Below are positions 23,117 to 35,117 of a DNA stretch of 64,000 nt, one piece after another. The DNA is from Ampelocalamus luodianensis (Eukaryota > Streptophyta > Magnoliopsida > Poales > Poaceae), in the NCBI GenBank assembly GCA_036346255.1, contig CM070623.1:25240875-25304874 (forward strand), read 5' to 3'. Below the pieces are notes generated by a model. It saw only the letters and a program-made list of their open reading frames with translations, ran no database searches and was not told the origin of the DNA. The translations under genes and the position numbers were made by a program. Position 1 is the first letter of the stretch; every line of letters begins with the position of its first letter.

Positions 23117-26100
23117 TGTCGGACCTGGGAGTAACACCCCCAAATCCTCTATGTATTTATGAACTAGTCCCATGATCAGTAGTTAGTTCACACAGTAACA
23201 GATATGATAACATCTTATATTTCATACAACTTTATTACAAATCAGAGTATATTACAAAAAAAAACTTACAAGACAACAATAAACAAACACAGTGGAAGAC
23301 GAAGAAGAAGTAGTGTAGTCCAGCTGATCTTCCACAGAAATCGACTAGGATAGTGGCCTAGTCGTTGAGATCCACACCAATAGCGAAGTCCTTATCCTCT
23401 AAAATTTATTTGCATTAAGTAAGGGTGAGCACAACTTCCGTACTCGCAAGTTACACTCAATAATAGAGTTAATGCATGCATGGATATTATCAAAGGAAGG
23501 CCTATAGGGTTATTTGTGCAAAAGCAATATTTGACCTTTTAAATACAATACTAAGTTCAAAAGCTGTTATACTATACCTAAAAGCAAATTTTATTTTTAA
23601 TCTTCAATTTTCAAGTGTAGGATAAACCTCTATACACAAAATGGTGAAGGACTAACCCCCTTACACCAGGCATTTATGCCCAAAATTCACATGGAATAAA
23701 CATCCATGAAAACATTTTTGTCAAACCATTTTTTAAACAAAACCATAGTCTAATCCGTGAAAGGCTTTGCTCGGCATGTCCATGATCGTGGACACGGTTA
23801 TTCGAATAGATTTACACTCGACAGAGGTTGTACAACTTTACCCACAGAGGATAATCAACTTTTACTATCTGCTCACACACTTTCGTAGGTGTGCGACTAA
23901 GTGATTATCACAAGGCCCTTACAATACAACATTCCAAAGTAGTCACGCCCGCTAAGGTTTCACCTTCTTTAGATCGGAACATACTCCGAGGCTCCCCTCT
24001 TGCGCCATGTGGGATTACATAAAAAGTAGGTCATTCTGGCACCCACACAACCGGATGGCACAACCACACTGAAATATTGCAAATTAGTTAGCTAGGTCTG
24101 TCCCACTCTAGGCATGTGGTAGTACAATTTTGGCTTAACAATTTGCAACTCGTAGACCAGGTCCTTAATTGACTGGGCAACTTCCAAACAATCACTGGGC
24201 CTCAACCATTCGCTGTATTGAGCCCGTGTATAAACTTGCACCCACCAACTATCCAGTTCGCCAAATCCAAACCAGTTTTTCATATCAAAACATTTTCTGA
24301 AATCTCTATGATAAAAACATTACCATAGTCTTATTTTTAAATCCACATTGTTATTTTGGCTAAAATTCCCCAAATCAAATATTTCAGGTCTAAGCGTGGC
24401 TAAGCATAAATTTTCTGAGAAGGTTCTAGTTCATACTATTGCATAAACTAGATTTTCATCTAAGGTGTCAAGGTAGGTTTAATTCAATGTCAAGATTGGC
24501 AGTACAACAAATTTGGGCATAACTATAATTCAAAACCAAGTATATAAATTACATTGAATAGAAATAAGCATGCAATAATAATTTAAAATAAAATTTAAAT
24601 AATTTAAAATAATAGGATCAAATATGACCAAAGATGTAACTTGCCTTGCTCAATTAGTTGTTCTCAAACGGTGTCGAAATGTGACTCTCTGAAGTCGTCG
24701 AAATCTATACGCGAAAACAAGCTAAATTCAAATAAATTCAAATAAAAATTCAAATAAACTCCAAATTAAATAGTTTTGGTTTAGATAGCTAGATATTGAT
24801 TTTAGATGAATTTAGATATTTGAATCATCAGAATTGGAGGTCGAACGAAGGAGAACGGGCTCTCGAAAGATTGAAAATCACATTAAATGATAGAATTGGA
24901 TTTTTTTTCAGAATTTTGGAATTATTTTTCCAAAGGAAAAGAAATTACTATGTGAAGCTGACATCAGCAACTGATAATGATTTTCAGCCGAATTGATTTT
25001 GTGAAGAAAAGGAAATGCCATGCGGGCAGGTGACAAGGCGGCCACGGGGCGAACATGTCAGCACGAGGGCTGAGATGGCGATGACGTGGCTCGCCATGTG
25101 GCAGCCACATCGGTACAGAGGGGGTGCGCGCACGGGGACCCAGGGTCCGGCGAACGGCGAACGGCATCATCGAGAGAGGAGGTGATGGTGAGCGCGATGC
25201 TTACCTTGGTGAAGGTTGGGCGCGAGGGAAACGCCGGCGGTGTGGAGTTTGGCGGCGGCGCAGTTCGGTCGGCGGCGGCGGTGGTGCTCTAGTGATCTCC
25301 CGACGGCGAGATGGTGCGCACCGCGTAGAACGCAGAGAGTAGGTGCCGGTGGTGAAGACGTTGGCAGTGGAGACCCTTTTACGGTGGTGGAATCGGCGAA
25401 GAAAGACGTTCGGTGGCGACAAGGAAATCCCTGATTGCGGCGAGGGAAGATAGGCGAGGAGAGGTGAGTTGCGGGGATGGAAGGAGGAGAACAAGGGGCA
25501 CCTCATGCTCCCTTTTATAGGGGCGGAGGGGCTAGGGAGGAGATCGAGCTTGCGAGGAACACGGCGGCCGTTGAGGATTTCTGCCGGAACAAGCACGAAG
25601 AAGAGGGGATAAGGCCGAGGTGGTTGCGGCGGGATAAGGGGAGGAGGTTGCGCATGCAGGCACAGAAAGAGGGGAAGGAAAACGGTGGCAACGCAGAGCT
25701 CCAAAGGTGCGGCAATGGCACACGAGATAGAGGAGGAAGAAAGGGGAGGTGAGGGAAGGAGCTGACGGGTGGGGCCAGGTTGGCGGTGAGAGAGAGGGGA
25801 GAGAGGGTGGCGGGGTGGGTTGAGCTATGTGGGCCAGAGGAAAAAAGGGAAAACGGCCAGGAGGAAAGGATTTCGGCCCAAATGGTTTTTCCAGATTTTA
25901 AAGGCTTTATCAATTACAAAAAAAATTGAGATAAATTAATTTGGCTTTTAGAAAATAGCAAATAAAGTCCAAAAATTCTAGAAACATTCACATAAATTTC
26001 TTGAATTATTTTGAACTTAACAAGATTATTTCCAACTTAAAGTTGGCCTTTATTTTTCCACAAAAATTATTTTTATTTGCTGGAAAAATAGGAAAAACCT

Positions 26101-26308
26101 TTTTAAATCCAGAAAATTCAAGAAATTAGTTTAGTTTTTGCATTTTAACTTTAAATCCAATAAAAACCCAGAAAACTCAATAAATTCTTTTTTTACTTAT
26201 AAATTTAGAAAATTGAAGAAAAGCAATAAAACTCTTTTAAATATCAGAAAATCCAATAAAATAATACTTTATTGATTTTATTTTGGTAACATAACTTGAG
26301 ATGTTACA
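23117..26308 (-). repeat. 5' LTR of retrotransposon B
   Basis: About 3192 bp, colinear with 16375-19579 along its full length, with scattered substitutions and small indels. It ends GATGTTACA before the CCCGT duplication. Confidence 0.92.
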
Positions 26309-26313
26309 CCCGT
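26309..26313. other. Target site duplication CCCGT (right copy)
   Basis: Matches 16370-16374. Removing 16375-26313 rejoins the LINE RNase H-like domain. Confidence 0.9.
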
Positions 26314-26620
26314 GATGAAGGATATCAAAATATCATCTTTGCTTCTGACTGTTTGTCTGTGGTGTGATGGTTGAATTTGTCGATACAAAATCGGTCCTCT
26401 GTTGGTGCGGTTATATCTGATATCAAGTTTATTACAGAGGGTTTTTCCTCGGTTTTTTCATCATGTTAGTCGTGTGATGAATGTCGTGACACATAATCTA
26501 GCTAAATCTTGTGAGCATTCTATTAACTCTTTTATTCGCAATGGTGTACCGAAGTTTATCTAGGAGACTCTTTATAACGATATTTTGTGATCAATAAATT
26601 ACCGGTATTCTCTCCAAAAA
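26314..26620 (+). pseudogene. LINE ORF2 extreme C-terminus (RNase H-like end)
   Basis: Reading gives RDEGYQNIIFASDCLSVV, DRSSVGAVISDIKF-like text, then HVSRVMNVVTHNLAKSCEHSI-like text after a frame change, and FIRNGVPKFI. This is the second half of the RVT_3 RNase H-like domain with the conserved SDC and HNLA positions. A short AT-rich 3' tail follows and the LINE ends near 26620; no long poly(A) is left. Confidence 0.75.
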
Positions 26621-28276
26621 GAAAGTATGGCTAGGACCCGTTGGCTGACTTGACTTAGGGTTCCAGGATGAAACTGAATGAAGATGTCTTTTTTGTAACT
26701 CCAGAACGGACTAATACACATGGCCAACAAGTGGAATATGTCCTACTACTACTGGTAACACCCGTTACGTGTACGGCTGTGCCACCACCACCACTCCCAC
26801 AAAAAAGAATAGCTTAGGTGACCATTGTCGTTGTGAGCATGGTGACGATCAACACAAGTTTATGCACATATATTTTGCAATACAAGTTTGTTGCGCTTGT
26901 CTTTCTTTACAATATGTATTCTGCATCATATTTTTTGCACACATGTATAAGTTTTTGAGAAAATTTAAAATGTGCAAAATGCTCAAACCAGAAGGGTGCC
27001 GATGCAAGTGCAAAAAAAATCATTACTTCAAGAAACTAGGCAAACATTATGAAGTTTATTTAAACAGGTAAATACTTTTAGAAATTCAGGCAAAATTTTG
27101 CAAGTTTGCCTTGTACATATTTTTATTCGCTCCAGTCTTCAGTGTATTCCGATATGTAAATGTTACAATGACTTTCAATGATTATTAATGCTCTAAGACA
27201 TCACTGTCTTGCAACAGGATATCCTTGTCAAACATATGTACTGTGGATTGAAGATAAAAAGACCCTGCAAAAATTGGGAATGAAATAAGAACAATACTTA
27301 TGGAGGGCACAATTTTTTCCTGTTAACTTTCTGCGCTGTTCTTGGATGAATTTCATAACTGCAATAGGAAAATGAGCAAAAAATAAAAGTAACATACATT
27401 TTTATTGCATATCTTTTCTTTGGGACATGTTAATAAAAGGGAAGCCTTTGGAAAACGGTTAAAATGGTCAGAAGTTCCTAGTTATGTCAGAAGAAAATTT
27501 TACATTTGATTGTTGCCAGCTTCCTAGTCAGTAGAATGAAAACATACCATGGCTAAAACTATAAATTCATGGTCAAGCACTCTGTAGCGTTTGTGTTTGT
27601 CAACAGCCTAAGTTCTATTCCTATAAAATCCAGAAAGGAAACAGTTGCCTAGCTGGACCTAGCATAGTTCAGTCCCGATTGTGGTCTAGGACTAAGTTTG
27701 AAAATGCCAGAATGGGGGCTGAATCTGGCCCAATGTATACCCAGAATTTCACGTTAAACTAAGTAGATTTTACAAGCTAGACTTACTTGGCTTGACCCAA
27801 AATTTCATGTACCATTCGACACAATGACCTAAGTAGCTTTAAGAAGGTCGAGTCAAGTGAGGCTAGCTGGAGAGAAATTTTGAAGGCCACACCCAAACCC
27901 TACTAGGCCTAATAAAAATGAAAGGAAGAAACTAAACTACCAGAGTAACTGAAGCGAAACAAAACAGAAGCTCTGAATCACACATCCAATTCATTTGAAA
28001 AACATACAAAAGGAATCAACTTCAAGGAATTCAAACACCATTGAAACTGAGTTCTGACTATCTTATATGATCAGCTTATGTGGAAAAAGAAGCAATCTTT
28101 CTAGATTCAATTAATGGAACAATGATGAATTTCATCGACAGAAAGACATCTGGCTCATTTACTCCTCTCAGAATTCACATGGGTATAACTCGAAAAGGTA
28201 ACTGCCAAACATCAATGGTCTATCAGATTATGGATTATTACAAAAGAGCCTCAAAGGATTTTACCTCATGGGACTC
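26621..28276. other. Intergenic DNA, 3' side of the esterase gene
   Basis: AT-rich, no convincing coding region. The part nearest 28276 should contain the esterase 3' untranslated region. A small cysteine/lysine-rich open frame at 26769-27071 has no recognisable domain and I do not call it. Confidence 0.5.
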
Positions 28277-31200
28277 CTAGCAGGTTGCTGGCAAAAAGTT
28301 ATTGATGTAGGCCTGTGCAAGCATTTCTCCAAGCTTTACTTGAGATTCAGTGGTGAGATGCAAATTATCTTCGTTCAATGCCAGTCCAATTGCATCCACA
28401 GTAACAACATTGGGCAAGTTAACGTTAAGCTGAGCCTTCCTCACTTTTTCAATGTTCCTTTTATTCCCAGATGCGAGAGCAACCTGTTTAGTGCATACAT
28501 AATCTTGAGAGAAATAGTACTCCATATTGCAAATGATATAAAGGGGAAATAAAGGATGATCGATTAATACAACAAATGATATCTTGTTTGTAGAAAAACT
28601 GAAATCAATTAGTGCATTATGCTTAAAGAATACAAGCAAATTCAAGGTCCTTTCTTCGAAAATTATGTGGTGGTAGGTACAATATTACTTTAGTAGTTTG
28701 AAATCAAGCAATTTTCTTGTACTTGAGGATGTAAAAATTATTAGTAACATGCCACAAATAAATATAGATGGAAAAGGTTGCTTCTTGCTGATTTAGAATG
28801 GTTGAAGCTTTTGTCTAGTTGGATTGGTTAAATATCTACTAACAAGACTTATGTGACAGTTTTTTATGTGCCATAAAGCTCATCCAAGAAGGCAAAGGAG
28901 AGTATTAGTTGATGATGATCTTCAAGTTAAATCCTTGTAGGAAGTTTTGCATCTATCAGTTTTCCTTTAGCTATTTTACTTTGTCGTGTCAAATTATGTT
29001 AGTTAGGGCCTATGGCTTATATGTATACCTGTGGATACTTTTCTTGTACTATATTTTGTAATTTATTATCAATAATAATATAATTTTCAGTAGGGCTCTC
29101 CCTTACTGTTCTCATCAAAAAGAGAGAGAGAGAAAACATGCTACAAAATATGAAGCACATTCTCATGTCTTGAATTGACAAAGCAAACTCTTCGGTCCCA
29201 AAAGGTAAATGTTGAAATCAGCGGTCAAATGGTTAAGAGATGAGGAGATGATACTGTGCCTACCGACAGGATGCCCATCCTAAGAGTGACGAAAATTTTG
29301 GTGAAAGTGGGAGGTTGATGTCATGCTTTTGAAACCCTTGGGAGTTAGGACAACAATTGAATATTACAGATAATATTGTTATGAATATTGTGTGTGTATT
29401 GAAGAGCCCCAATGGGCAATATATATAGTGGGTACAAGAAGTGTATACCATATACAGATAAAGCAATACAAAAGACACATAAAGAAATACAAAAGAGTCC
29501 CGTTCTAATACATATTCTAACACCCCCCTCAAATGCAAGGCGTATGCAATAGCATTGTATTTGAAAAGGGTTAACACTAAAAATATGAAAAATCCAAAGT
29601 CCGAGTCTTAATAATATCGTCGTAGCATGCAGCTCTTGAATATGTCGAGTATCAAAAGATCTCCTCCCATCCGGGGTCGTGTGACAGCTCATAAAGCACA
29701 AGGTGCGGGGATGAGAAAGTAGAGGCAAGCGGAAGCAAAATTGAACGCGGTAACACGACGAAGAAGATGATGACACCGACAAAAATTGATAAAACTGTCA
29801 AATCAAGCCGAATAGGAATAGATAGAAGCATGACAGTGCAGATCGAAGCACAAGATGGCGGCGGCGCGAAAAAAGCGCGACGGCCTTAGAAGCTCGGGGC
29901 AGCGGCTAAGAAAGCAACAACATCATAACGACTTCTACGATCTGCACGCGGCTCAGAAAGAAGAGCGGGAGCGGCGACTGCTGCCATGCATAAGGCAATT
30001 CCTATGCTTCTATGACTGACAATAAATTTGTGGACTCGCATGATTTAAATGAACTTAAAGATTGAGTGATACGGACTTAGATGAACGCAACGAAAGAAAT
30101 GAAACAACGGAAGAAAAGACTCAAACTATAGCTAGTAGTAGCAGCTACCAGCAGCAGCATAACCACTTCGACCCAGAGCGGCAGCATAGTCGTGACTCGT
30201 GCTATCCCTATTCACAGTCTTCCATCTCTCCAGTTCTTCTGCCAAAAGATGCTAGCTCCTCCCCCCCTCGTCGCCAAGAAGAGGACAGAGAGGAGAGGCG
30301 TCGGAGCCAAGGCAGCGTGGAGGAAAGCTCGGAGGGCCAGGGGCATCTCGAAGCGGAGGGGACTTGGACCAGGGGCGACTCAAAGTGATGGCTCGGTGGC
30401 TCGCGAGCTCCACCCTGGAGGCAGCGCGAATCCGGCAGTGGTGACGGATCCGCTCTGTCCGGGATAGCGACTGTACCGGGCGCGCACGGCGAGGAGGCTT
30501 GGCGCGGCGGCCTTAGAGATCTCGGGCGCGGGCTCCGCCCTGGAGGCGGCGTGGATCCGGAGGCAGCGGCTCAAGAGGCCCGGCGGCGGCAGATCCAGCC
30601 GGTCCAAGGCGTCGACTCCCCGGGCGCGGTGGGCTTCGAGGTGGCGACTCGGGGACTTCCACGGGGAGGCGTGCCTCCAATACACGTAGGCGCTGCGCGA
30701 GCAGGGCGACATCGGCGATGCTAGCGAAGGACCGAATCGGTGCTGCTGCTTCTACAGCAAGAAAAATCTACAACAGAAGGCCACCCGAGCGAAGATCGGT
30801 CCTCCAGGGCAACGGCAGCAGAGGCGAGTAGAGGCTAGGAGGCTATGGTGCTACAGTAACCCTAACCCTAACATTTGCTCTGATACCATGTTATAAATAT
30901 TATGTGTGTATTGAAGAGGCACAATAGGCAATATATATAGTGGCTACAAGAGGTGTATGCCATATATAGATAAGGCAATACAAAAGAGTCCCTATTCTAA
31001 TACCTATTCTAACAAATATTACCATGAGTTTCTACAAAAAAAAAAAAAAAAAAAAAAACCCTTAATAACCTATCAGAGAAACACCCTATTTATATGGGTG
31101 CCATATTGATCACTTTGGCCAAATCTTTCATTAAAATATATTTTTCACCGTTGTGATCCAATCATGCAAACTCCTCAAAGCTCACATGAATTCATAAAAA

Positions 31201-33000
31201 TAGAATATAGATAAGGGTGCACGTTTACCTGCACCAAGCTTATTGAATGAATAAAACTCATTATAAAGCAAAATGAGATCAGACATGTGATTAGATCTTT
31301 GAATGTCAAACAACATGCACAAGCACAACTGAACAGTCTTGTGGCATACCGCAATGTAGCAAGTAGAAATTACTGAACTACTGATTTGCTCTATCTAATT
31401 TTGGCATATCATTATTTTTTAAAAATCAATTCCAATCCCTTAGAATTTGTTTCCATGTCTTTTCCTGGGTATTCCAGCAGTTCTTTACTATTCCAGTAGC
31501 TGCTGCAATTGGTGGAAAGCAAAGACATTTCATCTTCAAGTAGTAAAAGTTATTACCACGCTGTTCTTCACACACTAGTTTTATGTATATTTCATATGGA
31601 ATCCACTTAAGAATGAATAAATTCATTTGGCACAATTAGGTACAACACATGGAATCCACTTAAACGTGCACCGAAGCACTCCGGAAGGGAACATGTGAAG
31701 TTCAATTTTAAAGAAATTCTCATGCTCCAAAAGAAAAGGGTTGGAATTAACTTTATTTGGCTGTTGACATAAAATGGGAATTGATTCTAATCAGAGTTGC
31801 TCTGAAAAAACAACACTGCGTCATTCTAGAAGCTGGCACCTTTTGAAGTTGATAATAGAATCCAGCAGCCGATTAACTTGAATATAACTTTATGAATGTG
31901 ATTTTGGTGCCCAGGTATTCCCCATTACTTTATTTTGTGGTTGGGGGTAATGGTTCACTTGTTATTGTAATGAAGAGTACTATAAATGGAGTTCAAACAC
32001 CAAAATGGTCAAAGCAAGAGGCACATTATGTTCTGTTCAACTACAGCAAGAATTTGCTCAATTCTAATTAACACTCTTAACATTAACGAAAAAGATAGTA
32101 CAAGACTACAACAACTTCAGCACTAGGAGCACTTATTAAAGATGATGGAAAATAACTAATCTAGCATTAAAAAAAAACTACATTGCGTTTTCTTTCTTAT
32201 CTTCTCCGTCAGTCTACCAAAAAGTACCAACCATCAGTGCAAATCACACCTAATGAAAATGCAATTGACGATGTTTTACTTTTCCCTTTCTTCTCATGTC
32301 TGTCAAAGTGTGAATCGAAATTGGTTTAAAACTCACCAAGAAGACAAGGCAGAACAAGAAATCACCTCAAGCATTTCGTAAACAAAAATTACACCAACGC
32401 GTCCAGTTAAATTCTCTAAATTTGAGTGTCAAAACAACCATGCCAAGAATCCAGACAAACTACACTAGTTAGGGACGCGAGGATCACCTGAATGAATGGC
32501 AGCTGCGGCATCCCAAGATCCGCCCTAACATTGGCGATCAGCCTCTCCACGTTCCCCTGGTACGCCGCCGTTTCGGCGTCGGACTCCGCGTCGCTCTCCC
32601 CCTGGTACCACAGCACGGCCTCGATCTCGCCGCACTCGGCCGCGGCGCGCGCCCGCCGCACCATCTGGTCGTAGAGGCGCTCCCCGCGGGCCCACTCCCG
32701 GATGGCCGTGCCGCCGACGGCGCACGGCACGAGCCCGATCCCGACCCCAACGCCGGGGGCCTCCAGCCTCGGGAGCACGGCGCGCGCGAAGACCATCCCC
32801 GGGCCGACGCCGCAGGTCTTGGCCGTGTCGATGTCGGCGTGGAGCGGCTCCCGGGCCTCCTCCCACTCGAGCTCGGCGGAGAGGCGGAGGATGGAGGGGC
32901 ACGGCGCGCACTCCGGCGGCACGACGCCGTCCCAGCGCCGGCGGTGCACGCCGCCGCGGCCGGCCATGTTGCTCTGGCCGGAGAGCACGAAGATGCGCAT
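28277..33000 (-). CDS. Probable carbohydrate esterase, SASA/SGNH family (At4g34215-like), two exons
   Basis: Predicted serine hydrolase of the plant SASA (sialate O-acetylesterase-like) family; homologues are annotated as probable carbohydrate esterases and the substrate is unknown. Exon 1 is 32488-33000 and exon 2 28277-28483, joined CAG/GT...AG at phase 0 to give PFIQ-VALASG and a 239-residue product, close to family length. Motifs: FVLSGQSNMAGR (nucleophile Ser), GVGPGMVFA, LVPCAVGGTAIREW, VLWYQGESDAESD, and near the end DNLHLTTESQVKLG carrying the Asp/His pair. I chose the start at 33000 because the family begins directly with this block; an upstream in-frame ATG at 33162 would add 54 disordered residues. 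No signal peptide is seen from the chosen start. The 4004-bp intron contains an LTR element. No disabling change seen. Confidence 0.92.
29377..29522 (-). repeat. 3' LTR of the TRIM-like element
   Basis: 146 bp. It shares TGTGTGTATTGAAGAG, CAATATATATAGTGG and AAAGAGTCCC with the other LTR and contains a 20-base insertion relative to it. Confidence 0.88.
30877..30888 (-). other. Primer binding site of the TRIM-like element
   Basis: Minus strand TGGTATCAGAGC directly abutting the 5' LTR; complementary to initiator Met-tRNA. Confidence 0.9.
30889..31014 (-). repeat. 5' LTR of the TRIM-like element
   Basis: 126 bp, TGTTATAAATATT to TTCTAACA, followed by the AATAT duplication. Confidence 0.88.
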
Positions 33001-35033
33001 GGCTGGCGCGGCGGCGAGGGGTGGAGGCGGGGAGGAGGGGGAGGAGAAGGCCGCGTCGTTAAGCGTTGGGTCCGTTTGTTGGGAAGTTGCCGAGTTGGTG
33101 TTGTGTAGCAGGTGATTCGGTTGGGGGGTCGCTAGCTTACTCCTGTCCTCGCTGTCTTGCACAAAACAAGTGTAATATCGAACTTATTGATAAGTAAACA
33201 CTTTACCCTTAAAAAAAGTGCGCACACTTACGTTACGGGCAGAACCATGTAGGAATATAGCTTAGAATTCATTCGCCAACTAGCAGAACCATACCAATTA
33301 TATTCGTAACTGTATAACATAGGTGGTATTCGTTATGTTAGCTGCCACCTTGACCTACGTTGGCTACCAAGTTGACGCTTAGCAGAAGATGAGAGGAAAG
33401 AAAAGAAACGAAATAGGGAAGGAAAGACCCTGACTCATTTTCTAGAATCAAGAGCATTTGAGGAGCGGAGCAGCTCTTAGTTCATTTTCTCGGAGTGAGG
33501 TTGGGGTCACTCCCACAAGAATCTGCCTCCGAGTTACATAATTACCCATGGAATTGATATGAAATTACCCACCATTTACTATTACACAAAACCAGCCCCT
33601 CGCCCATTCGCATCCGCCCTCCCCACCCTTAGCCCACAGCCCTTTGCACCATCTCCCCTATCTCTGTGTCGCCCTCCCCTCTCTGCATCCGCCCTTCCCC
33701 CTTCTTGTAGTCCTCCCCCTCGACCTTCCCCTTCCACACGCCCTTCGCCACCCCCCCCCCCTCTTTCCTCTGACCTGCTCTGTCCTCCTCCAACTCCGAC
33801 CGACTCCGTCCTCCGACTCCGACCGGCGCCATGCGCTGCCTACGTCTTGCTACTCTGACTGATCGCCCTCCTTCCCCTCCCGGAAGCGGCGCCACCTCTC
33901 CACCCCGACGCACCTGAGCACCTAACCCCGATTTGGCGAAGATCTTTATTTTATCTTCATTTTGGTTTCTTGATCTGGTGCTATAGAGGGATGGCAAGAA
34001 GAACAAGTAGTAGAAGGGGCAAGAGGAACAGGTATGGCTACTCCACCGAAGCGTGATTCTATCATCGCGGCCTCAAATCCTCATCACCTCCTCCCCTCAG
34101 CCAGAGCAGCCTCCCCACGAGTCACCCTGGCATTCGGTAGCCCCTATGATTGCAGATCTGAGACAACCATTTGGATTGATTTATATTCATCGTTTTGTGA
34201 ATTTGTTTTGCAATTATGGGTTAATTTGAAATTGTATATGTTCATGTGACAATGATGCAATGTACTCAATTATGTGGAATGAATTTGTTTAGTTCTTGCC
34301 AAATATGGCAAATACTATTGGGCTGTTGCAGGTCAATTTTCTCTCATCAGATTTTTGTTCATATTATGTTCCAGGTACTGTTATACTCTGAATGTTGATG
34401 CATTAGGTTTTATGTAGTGTATTGTGTCACTCTATCTATTAATTGTTTGAAAAAATATTTCTCTCACTAGTTTTTCTTAGCAACTAGTATGCATCTCTTG
34501 TAGTTGTAAGGATTTTTGGCCTAGACATGTTTGGTTTATCCATGATAATAACATAGACATAAGTTGTGTTGTGTTCATTTTATCATGTGTCAAATTTTGA
34601 TAACTTTGTATGGAGTAGACTAGTTATATGCATATTTGAACTATTAAAGGGCAAAACATCTAAACTCAAGTTAGGGCAGGTATCAGACTAACGGTGTTGA
34701 GCTAAGGGCAAAACATTGAGAACAAAATTCTTGTGGGAATAAAAAAATGATGGGGACTGGGTTGTACTTATTTTTCAATCCTATTGTGTATTTCCATTCA
34801 GTGCCTATCTAAACAGAATGACGAATTGAGCTTGAAATATACATTATGATTTGTGTTTGATCAAATATATGATGCCCAAAAAAATATATGTTCCGACCAA
34901 GAGTCAGTGAATAAACTTTTCTTTGATTGATGTGTGGCTAAAATCAAAATTTTCTACTTCGAGTCCTGTTAACACCCTTTGGGCTATGGAAAGTGAGGAA
35001 TGATTTGGTTTCAAAAATTATAGTTTCGTGTAC
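33001..35033. other. Upstream region of the esterase gene and intergenic DNA
   Basis: 33001-33200 is expected to hold the esterase 5' untranslated region and promoter; I could not fix a TATA box. 33590-33900 is a C/T-rich, proline-coding low-complexity stretch that looks like an untranslated leader rather than a gene. The rest is AT-rich with no coding signal. Confidence 0.4.
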
Positions 35034-35117
35034 AGGTGCTATGGAGGAACATTTCTGTGATGTCAAGGAACTAGAAGCCAATATTCAATAATTGCTCAAT
35101 TGGCAGCATATGGATTG
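35034..35117 (+). pseudogene. Exon-like fragment, left half, cut by a solo LTR
   Basis: After a TTTCGTGTACAG acceptor-like site the frame reads MEEHFCDVKELEANIQ, a stop, then LLNWQHMD. With the solo LTR and one duplication removed it joins in frame to ISILEEKVVEIQRLRDK at 37368-37420 and a stop. The text is charged and helix-like, perhaps the end of a coiled coil. I do not recognise the parent gene; it may belong to an old transposon. Confidence 0.35.

Larger units (their letters stand above)
16375..26308 (-). mobile_element. LTR retrotransposon B, gag-only, with 5-bp target duplication
   Basis: Two long direct repeats (16375-19579 and 23117-26308, about 3.2 kb each) enclose a 3.5-kb interior. 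The element-strand LTR starts TGTAACAT and ends CCGACA. Host CCCGT is present on both sides (16370-16374 and 26309-26313). The primer site is next to the right LTR and a purine-rich tract next to the left one, so the element reads on the minus strand. Only gag remnants are present: no protease, RT, RNase H or integrase was found. It is therefore a non-autonomous or deleted derivative, most likely gypsy-type. LTRs differ by about 10% in the first 300 bases compared by eye. Confidence 0.93.
29372..31019 (-). mobile_element. TRIM-like non-autonomous LTR element in the esterase intron, with AATAT duplication
   Basis: Short direct repeats 29377-29522 (146 bp) and 30889-31014 (126 bp) begin TGTTAT and end TCTAACA. 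They enclose a 1.37-kb interior. Target duplication AATAT is at 29372-29376 and 31015-31019. The primer site is at 30877-30888 and the purine tract GAGGGGGG at 29523-29530, both on the minus strand. No gag or pol motif is present, although the GC-rich part (30200-30720) has open frames in several phases. The small LTRs and lack of coding fit a TRIM. Its strand is the same as the gene. Confidence 0.9.
28484..32487 (-). other. Single intron of the esterase gene
   Basis: Begins GTGATCC after CAG and ends CACTAAACAG on the minus strand. It is 4004 bp, long for a grass intron, of which 1638 bp are a TRIM-like element. An A(23) run sits at about 31036. The rest is AT-rich without other recognisable features. 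Confidence 0.85.

Noticed and set aside
26769..27071. Cys/Lys-rich 100-codon open frame
   Set aside because: AT-rich context, no known cysteine pattern that I can name, no splice or promoter support.
28484..28645. N-terminal extension of the second esterase exon (open frame continues to 28645)
   Set aside because: A CACTAAACAG acceptor at 28484 joins exactly to the exon 1 donor and gives the conserved family sequence; the extra part is intron.
30062..30712. Open frames inside the TRIM-like element
   Set aside because: No gag or pol motif, multiple overlapping frames on both strands, and compositional bias.
30855..30872. AACCCTAACCCTAAC as an interstitial telomere
   Set aside because: Only two units next to a primer site; too short to call.
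33440..34750. Possible element with CCCACAAGAAT near 33512 and its complement near 34727
   Set aside because: Only about 11 bases match and neighbouring sequence does not; no target duplication found.
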